A program made the translations under genes and the position numbers. Below the pieces are notes generated by a model. That model made no database searches. It saw only the letters and a program-made list of their open reading frames with translations, and was not told the DNA's origin. A DNA stretch of 64,000 nt from CAYFWF01 sp964346815 (lineage in GTDB: Bacteria > Acidobacteriota > Aminicenantia > Aminicenantales > Aminicenantaceae), in contig CAYFWF010000024.1 of assembly GCA_964346815.1 (NCBI GenBank), forward strand, positions 1 to 64,000. The letters run 5' to 3'. This document shows, in pieces, positions 24,465 through 32,493 of this stretch. How positions within the stretch are numbered: the first letter of the stretch is position 1; every line of letters begins with the position of its first letter.

Positions 24465-24677
24465 TATCTGGATTCAGGGGAGGTTCAAGCACACAGTGTT
24501 TCTAAAAGAGGTCAATTGTCCACTCTGAATCGATTTTTGATCGAATACTGTTTATAGAATAGAAATCAGAGATAGTCAAGTTATTCATAGGTTGTGTAAG
24601 CGGTTTCAAATCTTCGAGGTACGAAGATAAGAGCGGATCTTTACTCTTACCTGTTTTATTCGTACCATAAGAGCATC

Positions 24678-25322
24678 ATGGCATTGAAGACCCAGCTAAT
24701 CGAGATCGATCCAGAGCTGATCGAATGGGATAAAATAATAAAAATCGCACAGCATCTATTGAAGGATGGAGTGATCGTGTATCCGACAGAAACGTTTTAC
24801 GCTTTGGGTGCGAACTGCTTCTCCAGAAGAGCAATCCAGGAAATATACCGCCTGAAGAGGCGGCCCCTTTCGAAACCTCTCTCTGTTGTGATTTCAGATT
24901 TGGCCATGATTCAAGAAATCGCTTCTGATATCCCTCCAACCTTTGGGCCTCTTGCCTCGAATTTTTGGCCAGGCCCCTTAACTCTTGTTCTCAAAGCCGC
25001 GCCCCGCGTGCCCGAGGAGCTGAAAGGCCCTTCTGGATCGATTGGCGTGCGCCTGACAGAACATGAGTGGTTGAGATCCTTTGTGCGCTATGCATCCTTT
25101 CCGGTTACTGCAACAAGCGCTAACATTTCGGGAGGAAAGGACATTTCCGATCCAAGGAAAGCTTTTCATGAGTTCAACGGGAAAGTCGGTCTTATCGTAG
25201 ATGGAGGAGAAACCAAAGGTCATTTACCCTCAACTGTGTTGGACTTATCTGAAAGAAAAGCCCGCATCATTCGTGAGGGTGCGGTTCCTTTCTCTCGGTT
25301 AAAAAAATATCTCGTCCTTTAG
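24678..25322 (+). CDS. tsaC: L-threonylcarbamoyladenylate synthase (Sua5/YrdC family)
   Basis: Makes threonylcarbamoyl-AMP from threonine, bicarbonate and ATP for the t6A37 modification of tRNAs reading ANN codons. The YrdC fold is recognised by YPTETFYALGANCF, the KRRPLSKPLSVV motif (KxR...S/N) and FPVTATSANISGG. With 214 residues it is the YrdC type without the Sua5 C-terminal domain. The ribosome site is weak. It is monocistronic and converges with the pqqB-like gene. Confidence 0.93.
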   Translation: MALKTQLIEIDPELIEWDKIIKIAQHLLKDGVIVYPTETFYALGANCFSRRAIQEIYRLKRRPLSKPLSVVISDLAMIQEIASDIPPTFGPLASNFWPGPLTLVLKAAPRVPEELKGPSGSIGVRLTEHEWLRSFVRYASFPVTATSANISGGKDISDPRKAFHEFNGKVGLIVDGGETKGHLPSTVLDLSERKARIIREGAVPFSRLKKYLVL

Positions 25323-25338
25323 TCTGCTCTCTCAATCA

Positions 25339-26334
25339 TCATAAAGAAAATTCCATACCATCCCTGGCGAGATGAAAGCCATGCTCCTCGATTTTTTTTC
25401 TGGGCTCTCCCTCTGGATCCAGTGCTAAATTGGTGTGGTTCAGATGCGTGAAAAAGATCTGTGTTCTTCCCTCTTTGGCAATGTCCTTAAGGATTTGTAA
25501 GGAGTGGGAGATGAGGGGATGGCCTATGGATGAGAGATCGCGGGAGGGAAGTTCGTCGGCGCTGTAAAATGTCCCGTCCAGGAGGGCCTGGTCCACTTTT
25601 TTGACCTCTTCGACTACGGATCGGTCCCAGGTCTCCCAACTGTGAATATCGGGAATATACAGGAGCATGTCCCGGCTCCCTTGGATTTTGAACCCAAGAG
25701 TATCGGAATATTCATTTCGATGGGGGACCTGAAAAGCCGTAACAGAAATCTGAGGAGTTAATAGAAAAACTTTTTCTGGTTCTATCGTCTGTATGGCGAT
25801 ATTTTCCAGGGAAACGAGCTGACTCCAGGGGCCGTTGGTGGCGAGAAACTCGGCCATACGCTCAGAACAGTAGACTGGAAGCTTAACCGTAGATTGAGCT
25901 TCATATCCGTAGAACATCAGTCCGGTGTAATGTCCTATATGGGCATGGGTGAGGAGCACACCGTCCGGAGCAAATCTAAGAGAGTTATTTTTTGGTTCTT
26001 TCATGTTCATGATCATCCGGGTTTGGATGCGAATGTCTGGCGTCGCATCGATAAGGAAAATCTTGCCGGCTTCAAGATCACAAACGGCCAGGGAAGAAGC
26101 AAGGCGGGAAAAGAGGGGGATCTGCCATGCTTTTTGGCAATTTGGACATGAACAGCCGATATGAGGGATCCCTCCGTCCTGAGCCGTTCCCAGCACTCGC
26201 ACCACGACACCTCGGTCCTGGCCAGGCTTATGAGATAATGTTTGACATGTGCCTCTAAGTCTCTTAGAGAAAAAGCATGTGCTCAATCCAGTAGCTGATC
26301 CAAAAAAAGCGTGAATAAATGCTCTTCTTCTCAT
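25339..26334 (-). CDS. PqqB-like metallo-beta-lactamase-fold protein, exported
   Basis: An MBL-fold hydrolase of the PqqB subfamily. The mature part has GTAQDGGIPHIGC (about 49-61), a CxCxxC site at C61, C63 and C66 in the place of the PqqB zinc knuckle, and the metal motif THAHIGH with H130, H132 and H135, then HRNEYSDTLGF and THLNHTNL. The N-terminus (MRRRAFIHAFFGSATGLSTC) looks like a twin-arginine signal, perhaps with a lipobox at C20. No pqqA, C, D or E is near, and the operon is about cofactors and metG, so a role in PQQ synthesis is doubtful. The start at 26334 follows metG by 40 bases; a longer frame would overlap metG. Confidence 0.78.
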   Translation of the reverse strand: MRRRAFIHAFFGSATGLSTCFFSKRLRGTCQTLSHKPGQDRGVVVRVLGTAQDGGIPHIGCSCPNCQKAWQIPLFSRLASSLAVCDLEAGKIFLIDATPDIRIQTRMIMNMKEPKNNSLRFAPDGVLLTHAHIGHYTGLMFYGYEAQSTVKLPVYCSERMAEFLATNGPWSQLVSLENIAIQTIEPEKVFLLTPQISVTAFQVPHRNEYSDTLGFKIQGSRDMLLYIPDIHSWETWDRSVVEEVKKVDQALLDGTFYSADELPSRDLSSIGHPLISHSLQILKDIAKEGRTQIFFTHLNHTNLALDPEGEPRKKIEEHGFHLARDGMEFSL

Positions 26335-26374
26335 GTTGTATTTCGCAAGATGATCGAGTATAAAAATCCGCGCT

Positions 26375-28309
26375 TTATCTGACTTTGGCTCCCGCAGGAA
26401 CGTCTTCGGTGAAGACAGGTATGATCGCCTTCTCGCCGACTTCTGCTGCAAGAAGCATTCCTTGAGACTCGATTCCACGGATAACTGCGGGTTTAAGATT
26501 GACGATCACCACGACTTTTTTCCCCTTCAGCTCATCAGGACTGTAATTATCGGCGATACCGGCTACCATTTGTCTGTTTTCTGATCCGATATCGACATCC
26601 ATCTTAACAAGTTTATCCGTTCCTTCTACCCGTTCCACTTGGACAATTTCACCGACTCTTAAATCCATTTTCTTGAATTCATCAAAAGTGATTTGATCCA
26701 TTTTTTCCTCCTTTTGGGAAAAAAATTCTCGGCTTTCTTCCTCTTTCAAGAAGTCTTTTAAGTTAACTCTGGGGAACAGAGGTTGAGATGTTTGAACTTT
26801 TTGATCAGGTTTGAGGTCGAAAAAATTCAGCTCGGTGAAAGATCCCTTTTCTATAGGCCGCTCCTCCCCGAGGAGCTGTCCTATTTTCTGGCATGACTCA
26901 GGCATAACCGGGAAGAGAAGATAAGCGATTACCCTCAATGCGCAGGCTGCTTGATAGAGGATCCGTCCCAATCTGCCTTTAAGAGTGGAATCCTTGGCTA
27001 ATTTCCAGGGCTCGTTTTCTGCAAGGTATTTGTTCACAGAGTTGATATACACCCAAATCTCTTCCAGTGCTTTGTTCAGAGCATAATCCTCATAATGACG
27101 GAAGGAATTTTCTTTAAGGGAATCGAATTCAAAGCGCAGATTTTGATCGGCTTCTGTTTCCTCATCCAGAATTTCAATCTGTTCCCCGAAGTAGTTATGA
27201 ATCATGGTCAACAAACGTTGGACAAGATTGCCTAGATCATTGGCCAAGTCTGAGTTGACTCGGTGGATGAATCCCTCATGCGAAAAATTCCCATCGAGAC
27301 CGATGGGGACCTCCCGGAGTAGAAAATATCGGAGAGGATCAGGACCGAATACATTCAGAATAGCCCATGGATTGAGGACATTTCCCTTGGATTTCGACAT
27401 CTTGGTTTCATCCTTCAGCCACCAGCCATGGGCGAACACGGTTTCAGGGAGAGGAAAGTCGGCAGCCATCAGAAATGCCGGCCAAAAAACAGCGTGATGC
27501 CTGAGAATATCTTTACCGATAAGATGAATCTGTGCGGGCCAGAACTTTGCGTAGAGTTTTTCGTCCCAGCCGTATCCGATGCCTGTCAGGTAATTATGAA
27601 GGGCATCGAACCAGACATAAATGGTGTGTTCAGGATCATCGGGCAAAGAAATGCCCCATTTGACCGTTGTTCGTGTGATGCTCAAGTCTTTGAGTCCCTG
27701 GCGGGTAAAGCTGACCACTTCGTTCATACGGCTTTGAGGTCGAACAAAAGTTGGATTTTTTTGATAAAAATCGAGAAGTTTTTTTTGATAGGCAGAAAGC
27801 TTGAAGAAATAGCATTCCTCTGAAACTACACTTGCCTGCTTACCACAGTCCGGGCAAATTTTATAGCCGCCCTCTTCCAGCGGAATGTCTTCTGAAAGGA
27901 AGGTTTCATCGGATATGCAGTACCACCCTTTATATGTGCCCTTGTAAATATCTCCTTTTTCTTTTAATTTTTGGAAAATTTTTTGCACGCCCTTTTCATG
28001 GAGGGGCTGGGTGGTTCGGATAAAAAAGTCATAGGATACATTCAGGGCTGCCCATAGTTTTTTAAACCGCTCCACAACCGTATCGGCAAGTTCGATGGGC
28101 GTTAAACTCTTTTCGGAGGCGGCTTTTTCGACTTTTTGGCCGTGTTCGTCGGTTCCTGTGAGAAAAAAGACATCGTATCCGGCGAGTTTTTTAAATCGGC
28201 TGATGGCATCTGCGATGATGGTGGTATAGGCATGGCCTATGTGAGGAACGTCATTCACATAATAAATCGGGGTCGTGATATAAAATGTTGGTTTAGAGTT
28301 CTCTCCCAC
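26375..28309 (-). CDS. metG: Methionyl-tRNA synthetase with C-terminal tRNA-binding domain
   Basis: Charges tRNA-Met. The class I signatures are HIGH at residues 23-26 and KMSKS in DETKMSKSKGN; a connective-peptide zinc site shows one CPDC pair and a nearby CISD, so the one-zinc form. The anticodon domain follows, then an OB-fold tRNA-binding/dimerisation domain (MDLRVGEIVQVERVEGTDKL, GIESQGMLLAA) fused at about 540-644. Upstream neighbour folE overlaps by 17 bases. Confidence 0.97.
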   Translation of the reverse strand: MGENSKPTFYITTPIYYVNDVPHIGHAYTTIIADAISRFKKLAGYDVFFLTGTDEHGQKVEKAASEKSLTPIELADTVVERFKKLWAALNVSYDFFIRTTQPLHEKGVQKIFQKLKEKGDIYKGTYKGWYCISDETFLSEDIPLEEGGYKICPDCGKQASVVSEECYFFKLSAYQKKLLDFYQKNPTFVRPQSRMNEVVSFTRQGLKDLSITRTTVKWGISLPDDPEHTIYVWFDALHNYLTGIGYGWDEKLYAKFWPAQIHLIGKDILRHHAVFWPAFLMAADFPLPETVFAHGWWLKDETKMSKSKGNVLNPWAILNVFGPDPLRYFLLREVPIGLDGNFSHEGFIHRVNSDLANDLGNLVQRLLTMIHNYFGEQIEILDEETEADQNLRFEFDSLKENSFRHYEDYALNKALEEIWVYINSVNKYLAENEPWKLAKDSTLKGRLGRILYQAACALRVIAYLLFPVMPESCQKIGQLLGEERPIEKGSFTELNFFDLKPDQKVQTSQPLFPRVNLKDFLKEEESREFFSQKEEKMDQITFDEFKKMDLRVGEIVQVERVEGTDKLVKMDVDIGSENRQMVAGIADNYSPDELKGKKVVVIVNLKPAVIRGIESQGMLLAAEVGEKAIIPVFTEDVPAGAKVR

Positions 28310-28898
28310 CAGATATCCCTCCCTTTATCAGCGTCATGGCTTCTGATCGAGTGGCATTGTTCGTGCGAAAGGATCCCCTGACCGCCGATGTAATCGTAAA
28401 GGATTTGGGTTTTTTTGCTCCCCTCATGGACATGCACATATGCTCGGCCTCTATGACGACCATCACTCCTAGAGGCCTTAAATGAGTGTCGATGAGGTCG
28501 GCGATCTGTTTGGTCAGCCGTTCCTGAACCTGCAGACGGCGGGATAAGATGTCCACGACTCGTGCAATTTTGCTGAGCCCTACGATTCTTCCCCCCTTTG
28601 GAATATAAGCCACATGAGCTACCCCAGCGAAGGGAAGAAGATGATGCTCGCACATGGAGTAGAGAGGAATATTCTTGATCAAGACCATTTCGTCATGTTT
28701 TTCTCCCTGGATCACACGAAGGTGCTTGGGAATGTCTTCTTTTTGTCCGCCCAGGATTTCAGAGAACATAGAGGCCACACGGGATGGCGTGTTCTTGAGT
28801 CCCGGACGTTTGGGATCTTCTCCCACGCCTTCCAGGATCAGCTTTACTCCCCTTTCAATCTTTTTCCGGTCTGTTTTTTTGTTTTTTCTTTCAGGCAT
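28293..28898 (-). CDS. folE: GTP cyclohydrolase I
   Basis: First enzyme of tetrahydrofolate and pterin synthesis: GTP to 7,8-dihydroneopterin triphosphate. Zinc ligands are C83 and H86 (MCEHHLLPF) and C155 (EHMCMSMRG), so it is the zinc-dependent FolE1 type. VGLSKIARVVDILSRRLQVQERLT is the conserved central helix. 201 residues with a basic N-terminal extension of about 15. Overlaps larC by 8 and metG by 17 bases. Confidence 0.96.
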   Translation of the reverse strand: MPERKNKKTDRKKIERGVKLILEGVGEDPKRPGLKNTPSRVASMFSEILGGQKEDIPKHLRVIQGEKHDEMVLIKNIPLYSMCEHHLLPFAGVAHVAYIPKGGRIVGLSKIARVVDILSRRLQVQERLTKQIADLIDTHLRPLGVMVVIEAEHMCMSMRGAKKPKSFTITSAVRGSFRTNNATRSEAMTLIKGGISGGREL

Positions 28899-30078
28899 CT
28901 TCTTTCTTTCTCTTTGCCCTCTCCCATTCTTTCATTGCGAGAAAGAGGATCTCTTTGACTGGACGGTCATTTTTACGAGCGATTTTTTTGCACGCACTGA
29001 ATTCCGGCTGGATGTTTACTTCTTTCCCTTCCAAGTAAGCCGTCTTTATCGGAATTTCTTCTCCTAGAACATAAATTTTGTGGATTTTTCGATCCAAGAC
29101 TCTCCGGTGGACCGGAAAATACCTGACACCTATGGACCTTGTCTCTTTGAAGACAGCACGGATGAGCGCATCTATTTTAGCAAGCTCTGCTATCAGGGTC
29201 AATTTTGTGGCGGGTCTGTTCTTTTTCATAAAAACAGGTGTGAAGAACGCATCCAGAGCCCCCATTTTTAAGGCCTTTTCCAGAAAATGCCCTAAAATCT
29301 GAGGGTTATCGTCGTCTATGTTCGTTTCGATCATAAAGACTTTTTTTCCACTTTTGAAATGGTTCACTTCACCATAAAACGAGCGTAAGATATTGGGAAA
29401 GCCTGGAAAATTCTTGGTCCCTGCTCCATATCCGATCTTTTCAAAACACAGCTCCGGAAAAGGCAGGAATTCCTTTACTATGGATGACAGAATGGCTGCT
29501 CCCGTTGGAGTGACGAGTTCATTTTGTATATGTGCAGAATAGACAGGAACGTTTTTGAGCAGTTCCCCTACGGCAGGCGGTGGCACGGGGAGGACGCCGT
29601 GGGAGGCCTTGACCCATCCTCCGCCTAAATTTAGAGGTGAAGCGTAGAATTTTCCGATATCCAGCTTATGGGCCAGCCAGCAGCTTCCGACAATGTCGAT
29701 GATGGCATCGTCCGCACCTGCCTCATGGAGGTGGGTCTGGCTGAGTTTTTGTCCATGAACCCTCGCTTCAGCTTCAAAGAGAGTCCTGAAGATATCCAAA
29801 GCTCGATTCCTGACTCCGGAGGGGAAGGAGCTCATTTTAAGAAGAGATTGGATATCCGACCATTTTCTGGTTATTTTCTGTTTTCTTCGAACGCAGACAT
29901 CGACCTTCAATCCCCTGAGCGAAGCTCTTTTTGTCTCGGTTACCGTTATCTCCACAGGGAGTTCGAGCTTAGCCATCTTCTTCCTGAATACGGAAGGGGA
30001 TATGCCCAAGTCCAGCAATGTTCCCAGGATCATATCACCACTCACACCGGACGAGCCGTCGAAATAAATGTATTTCAT
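28891..30078 (-). CDS. larC: LarC-like nickel insertion protein (DUF111)
   Basis: LarC is the CTP-dependent nickel insertase that completes the nickel-pincer nucleotide cofactor used by lactate racemase and related enzymes. The N-terminus (YFDGSSGVSGDMILGTLLDLG), HLHEAGADDAIIDIVG-type segment, PVPPPAVGELL and TPTGAAIL motifs match the family. Unlike the lactobacillus gene, which needs a ribosomal frameshift between two frames, the whole protein of 395 residues is one frame here. No larA, larB or larE lies in the window, so its client is unknown. Confidence 0.9.
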   Translation of the reverse strand: MKYIYFDGSSGVSGDMILGTLLDLGISPSVFRKKMAKLELPVEITVTETKRASLRGLKVDVCVRRKQKITRKWSDIQSLLKMSSFPSGVRNRALDIFRTLFEAEARVHGQKLSQTHLHEAGADDAIIDIVGSCWLAHKLDIGKFYASPLNLGGGWVKASHGVLPVPPPAVGELLKNVPVYSAHIQNELVTPTGAAILSSIVKEFLPFPELCFEKIGYGAGTKNFPGFPNILRSFYGEVNHFKSGKKVFMIETNIDDDNPQILGHFLEKALKMGALDAFFTPVFMKKNRPATKLTLIAELAKIDALIRAVFKETRSIGVRYFPVHRRVLDRKIHKIYVLGEEIPIKTAYLEGKEVNIQPEFSACKKIARKNDRPVKEILFLAMKEWERAKRKKEDA

Positions 30079-30084
30079 GACAAA

Positions 30085-30846
30085 CTATTCCCTTTTTTGT
30101 AGCTGTTTCCTTAGTTCTGCGTCTAAAAAAGGCAGCAGTTCTCCCGATTTAGCCCGGAAGGAAAAATCGGCATGAGCTGTAAGCGGGGTGGGATCAGGGT
30201 TTATCTCGATGATTTTCGCACCAGCCTCTGCCGCGCTTAAGGGAAGTGAAGCCGCTGGCTGAACGACGGCAGAGGTCCCCACCACCAGCATCACATCGCA
30301 ATTCGAACTCAGCAGGAAGGATCTCTGCAGGACCGAACCATCCAGGGATTCCCCGAACCAGACAACATGAGGTCTTAATAGAGCTCCACATAATGGACAG
30401 TGAGGAGGAATTTCTCTGAGGGGGATATCATGATTTTCGTTGATTGTCTGTTCCTCAATGCATCTCTGCTTCCATATGTTCCCGTGAAGTTCTATAACAT
30501 TTTTCGATCCAGCATTTTGGTGAAGCCCATCGATGTTCTGTGTGATGAGAGCAAAGTGAGGAAAGAGTCCTTCCCACGCGGCAAGGACATCATGGCCTGG
30601 ATTAGGTTTTTTTGCTCCGATGATTCCTCTGCGCCAGTCATACCATTCCCAAACCAGCTTGGGGTCTTCGATAAAAGCTGTTGGAGTGGCCAGCTCCTCT
30701 GCTCTGTATTTCTTCCATAATCCTTCCTTTCCCCTGAACGTCGGTATGCCAGATTCTGCGGAGATTCCTGCTCCGGTCAGCACGGTGACCTGCCTTGAAA
30801 CTGACAGAATATCGCATACAGATTTGAATTCCTGATGAGCATCCAC
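30085..30846 (-). CDS. cobB: Sir2-family NAD-dependent protein deacylase
   Basis: A class III sirtuin that removes acyl groups from lysines using NAD. Motifs: GAGISAESGIPTFRG (25-39), TQNIDGLHQNAG (102-113), catalytic H121 in ELHGN. Y69 and R72 (WYDWRR) form the pair that recognises succinyl/malonyl groups in SIRT5 and E. coli CobB. The zinc site has only C129, C150 and C153; the fourth position is not Cys, much as in E. coli CobB. Start is GTG, 8 bases after GAGGT. First gene of an operon with larC, folE, metG and the pqqB-like gene. Confidence 0.93.
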   Translation of the reverse strand: MDAHQEFKSVCDILSVSRQVTVLTGAGISAESGIPTFRGKEGLWKKYRAEELATPTAFIEDPKLVWEWYDWRRGIIGAKKPNPGHDVLAAWEGLFPHFALITQNIDGLHQNAGSKNVIELHGNIWKQRCIEEQTINENHDIPLREIPPHCPLCGALLRPHVVWFGESLDGSVLQRSFLLSSNCDVMLVVGTSAVVQPAASLPLSAAEAGAKIIEINPDPTPLTAHADFSFRAKSGELLPFLDAELRKQLQKRE

Positions 30847-30867
30847 TTTTATTTACCTCTGGCCTTT

Positions 30868-30896
30868 AGAATACCGGAATACAGGGGAAAACTCAA
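30868..30896 (-). promoter_or_regulatory. Sigma-70-type promoter for the sir2-larC-folE-metG operon
   Basis: On the minus strand TTGAGT and TATTCT are separated by exactly 17 bases, with the predicted start near 30861. The five genes downstream are overlapping or spaced by at most 40 bases, so one transcript is likely. Confidence 0.6.
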
Positions 30897-31087
30897 ATCT
30901 CAAAAAGCCGATGCTCAGTGTCCTTCAATTCCTTTGCCCTTCCGTCAATCACGAATGAAATAAATACACAGATCGATAGAGAACATACACAGGCTGATGG
31001 ATAATTTGTGAACTGTCCGCTTAAATAATCAGAGGATGCAGAAGCTGAAAAATTTCAATCCTCCTGGCATCTCCTAGAGGAAGACAT

Positions 31088-32326
31088 TCATCTGTTATGG
31101 GAGTGACGGAGTTCTTCGGCCATCTGTCGGATTTCTGATAGGGATCTCTGCATTTCGCTCCAGCCGTACCAGAGAGCATAATCTGGATTCGCATGAAATG
31201 TTCCTTGGAAGGTGCGCATCCTGTGTTCGAGAAACATCACAAAGAGCTCTTGTTCGATAATGGTGGGGGCGTCGTGGAAGGTGAGAAGGTCCGGAAAGGG
31301 ATAGGCATAATTATCCGGTTTTTCGAGAATTCCATCCCGGTAAAGATCCGCGACTATGCGAATGGCTTCAGCCATCAGCGAATCTGCAGCCTTGATCATC
31401 TGATCGCCCTTTTCCAATTCTGCTCTAGCGAAATTCAGCGAATGACACTGGTTACAGGTCTTGAGCATTTTATCGCGCTCTCTCTGCCAGTCTTCCTGGG
31501 TGAGACGAGCGACATTGGCTGCCTTGACCACCTCGAGTCGACTGGTGGGATTGCCCTCTGGATCGAGAACGCCGAGTCCTTGGAGGATGGCAGCGCGGTC
31601 TGAAGCCCATTGCTCGTCCTCGGGCATGGGGAGCCTTACAGCCAAAAATCCCCATCCTGTAAGCACAGCGTGGTTTCCTTCCTGCATATGGCATGTCTGA
31701 CAGGTGGGAGCAGCAACAGTCTCGGGGAGAGTCCTATTCTGTTTAAGGAGAAAACGGACTCCATGTTTTGAGCCAGAATACATTTCCCACTGGGGGTGGT
31801 CAAATCCCATATGGCAGGTTTGGCAGGCTTGAGGTTGTTTGGCTTCCCGGACAGAGAACGTGTGACGGGTATGACAAGCATCGCACGAAGCTACGCCGAA
31901 TCCAGCTCCGTTTATCTTCAGCTCTTTTACCTCCTGTTCGGTCTTCAGTCCGATCTTGTGGCAGCCTCCGCAGCCTTTCATCCCTTCCATCAGAGCCATC
32001 GGCTGCCAATGAGCAGTCGGCATGGCTTTCATTGCCGCCCATGCGGCAGCATGTTTTCCAGCCTTGAACTGTTCCACTCTCTCTTCATGGCAGGTGGCAC
32101 ATGTTTCGGGCGTGGGAATAAGGACATCGGCCACATCGTAGGAATCCTTGTGTGCATCACCATGGCAGACGGAGCAGTTGATTTCGTTTTGGCTGTGTTT
32201 GCTCAACTGCCAGTCGCCAACGATATGCGGTGTGACTTCTTTGTGACACTCCACGCATTCTTGAGCGTAGGCATTCACACAGAATGCTGCACATGCCAAA
32301 ATTATGAAGAATTTTTGTATGCCCAA
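31088..32326 (-). CDS. Octaheme c-type cytochrome of the hydroxylamine oxidoreductase (HAO) family
   Basis: A periplasmic multiheme cytochrome. The signal peptide (MGIQKFFIILACAAFCVNAYA) is followed by eight CxxCH haem sites at C24, C51, C76, C119, C148, C168, C209 and C291; spacing and the C-terminal FHANPDYALWYGW segment resemble the HAO family. At 412 residues it is shorter than nitrifier HAO (about 550). In anaerobes such proteins are thought to reduce or oxidise nitrite, NO or hydroxylamine. It faces a hemerythrin gene across a shared regulatory site, which supports a nitrogen-oxide stress role. Other octaheme families (ONR, OTR) remain possible. Confidence 0.85.
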   Translation of the reverse strand: MGIQKFFIILACAAFCVNAYAQECVECHKEVTPHIVGDWQLSKHSQNEINCSVCHGDAHKDSYDVADVLIPTPETCATCHEERVEQFKAGKHAAAWAAMKAMPTAHWQPMALMEGMKGCGGCHKIGLKTEQEVKELKINGAGFGVASCDACHTRHTFSVREAKQPQACQTCHMGFDHPQWEMYSGSKHGVRFLLKQNRTLPETVAAPTCQTCHMQEGNHAVLTGWGFLAVRLPMPEDEQWASDRAAILQGLGVLDPEGNPTSRLEVVKAANVARLTQEDWQRERDKMLKTCNQCHSLNFARAELEKGDQMIKAADSLMAEAIRIVADLYRDGILEKPDNYAYPFPDLLTFHDAPTIIEQELFVMFLEHRMRTFQGTFHANPDYALWYGWSEMQRSLSEIRQMAEELRHSHNR

Positions 32327-32376
32327 TTTTGCTCTCCTTTTTTTTAGTGGACGCCGTTAATCCTATGATTCACTGA

Positions 32377-32382
32377 TTTATA
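32377..32382 (-). promoter_or_regulatory. Candidate -10 box of the octaheme cytochrome gene
   Basis: The minus strand reads TATAAA here, placing the transcript start near 32370 and the centre of the dyad at 32423-32436 about 60 bases upstream, a typical class I activator position. No convincing -35 box accompanies it. Confidence 0.35.
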
Positions 32383-32422
32383 CAAATATTAGGAATATTC
32401 ATAGAGAAATGCAAGGACAAAA

Positions 32423-32436
32423 TTGACTCATGTCAA
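32423..32436. promoter_or_regulatory. CRP/FNR-superfamily operator (TTGAC-N4-GTCAA)
   Basis: TTGACTCATGTCAA is a perfect 5-4-5 inverted repeat, the geometry of FNR, DNR/NnrR and HcpR sites; the inner C/G instead of T/A favours the nitrogen-oxide-responsive branch over FNR itself. It lies between the divergent octaheme cytochrome and hemerythrin genes, centred about 41 bases before the likely plus-strand transcript start. The regulator is not encoded in the window. Confidence 0.65.
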
Positions 32437-32457
32437 TGATTTTCGGATGATGTTTTG

Positions 32458-32463
32458 TATAAT
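32458..32463 (+). promoter_or_regulatory. -10 box of the hemerythrin gene
   Basis: A perfect TATAAT with no matching -35 box; the -35 region is instead occupied by the TTGAC dyad at 32423-32436. That is the layout of a class II activator-dependent promoter. Confidence 0.55.
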
Positions 32464-32493
32464 AAGAATAACCGATACTGTAAGGAGGAAGTG

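Noticed and set aside
31796..32347. A 183-codon plus-strand frame opposite the octaheme cytochrome
   Set aside because: It is the antisense of CxxCH-rich sequence and low in coding character; no ribosome site.
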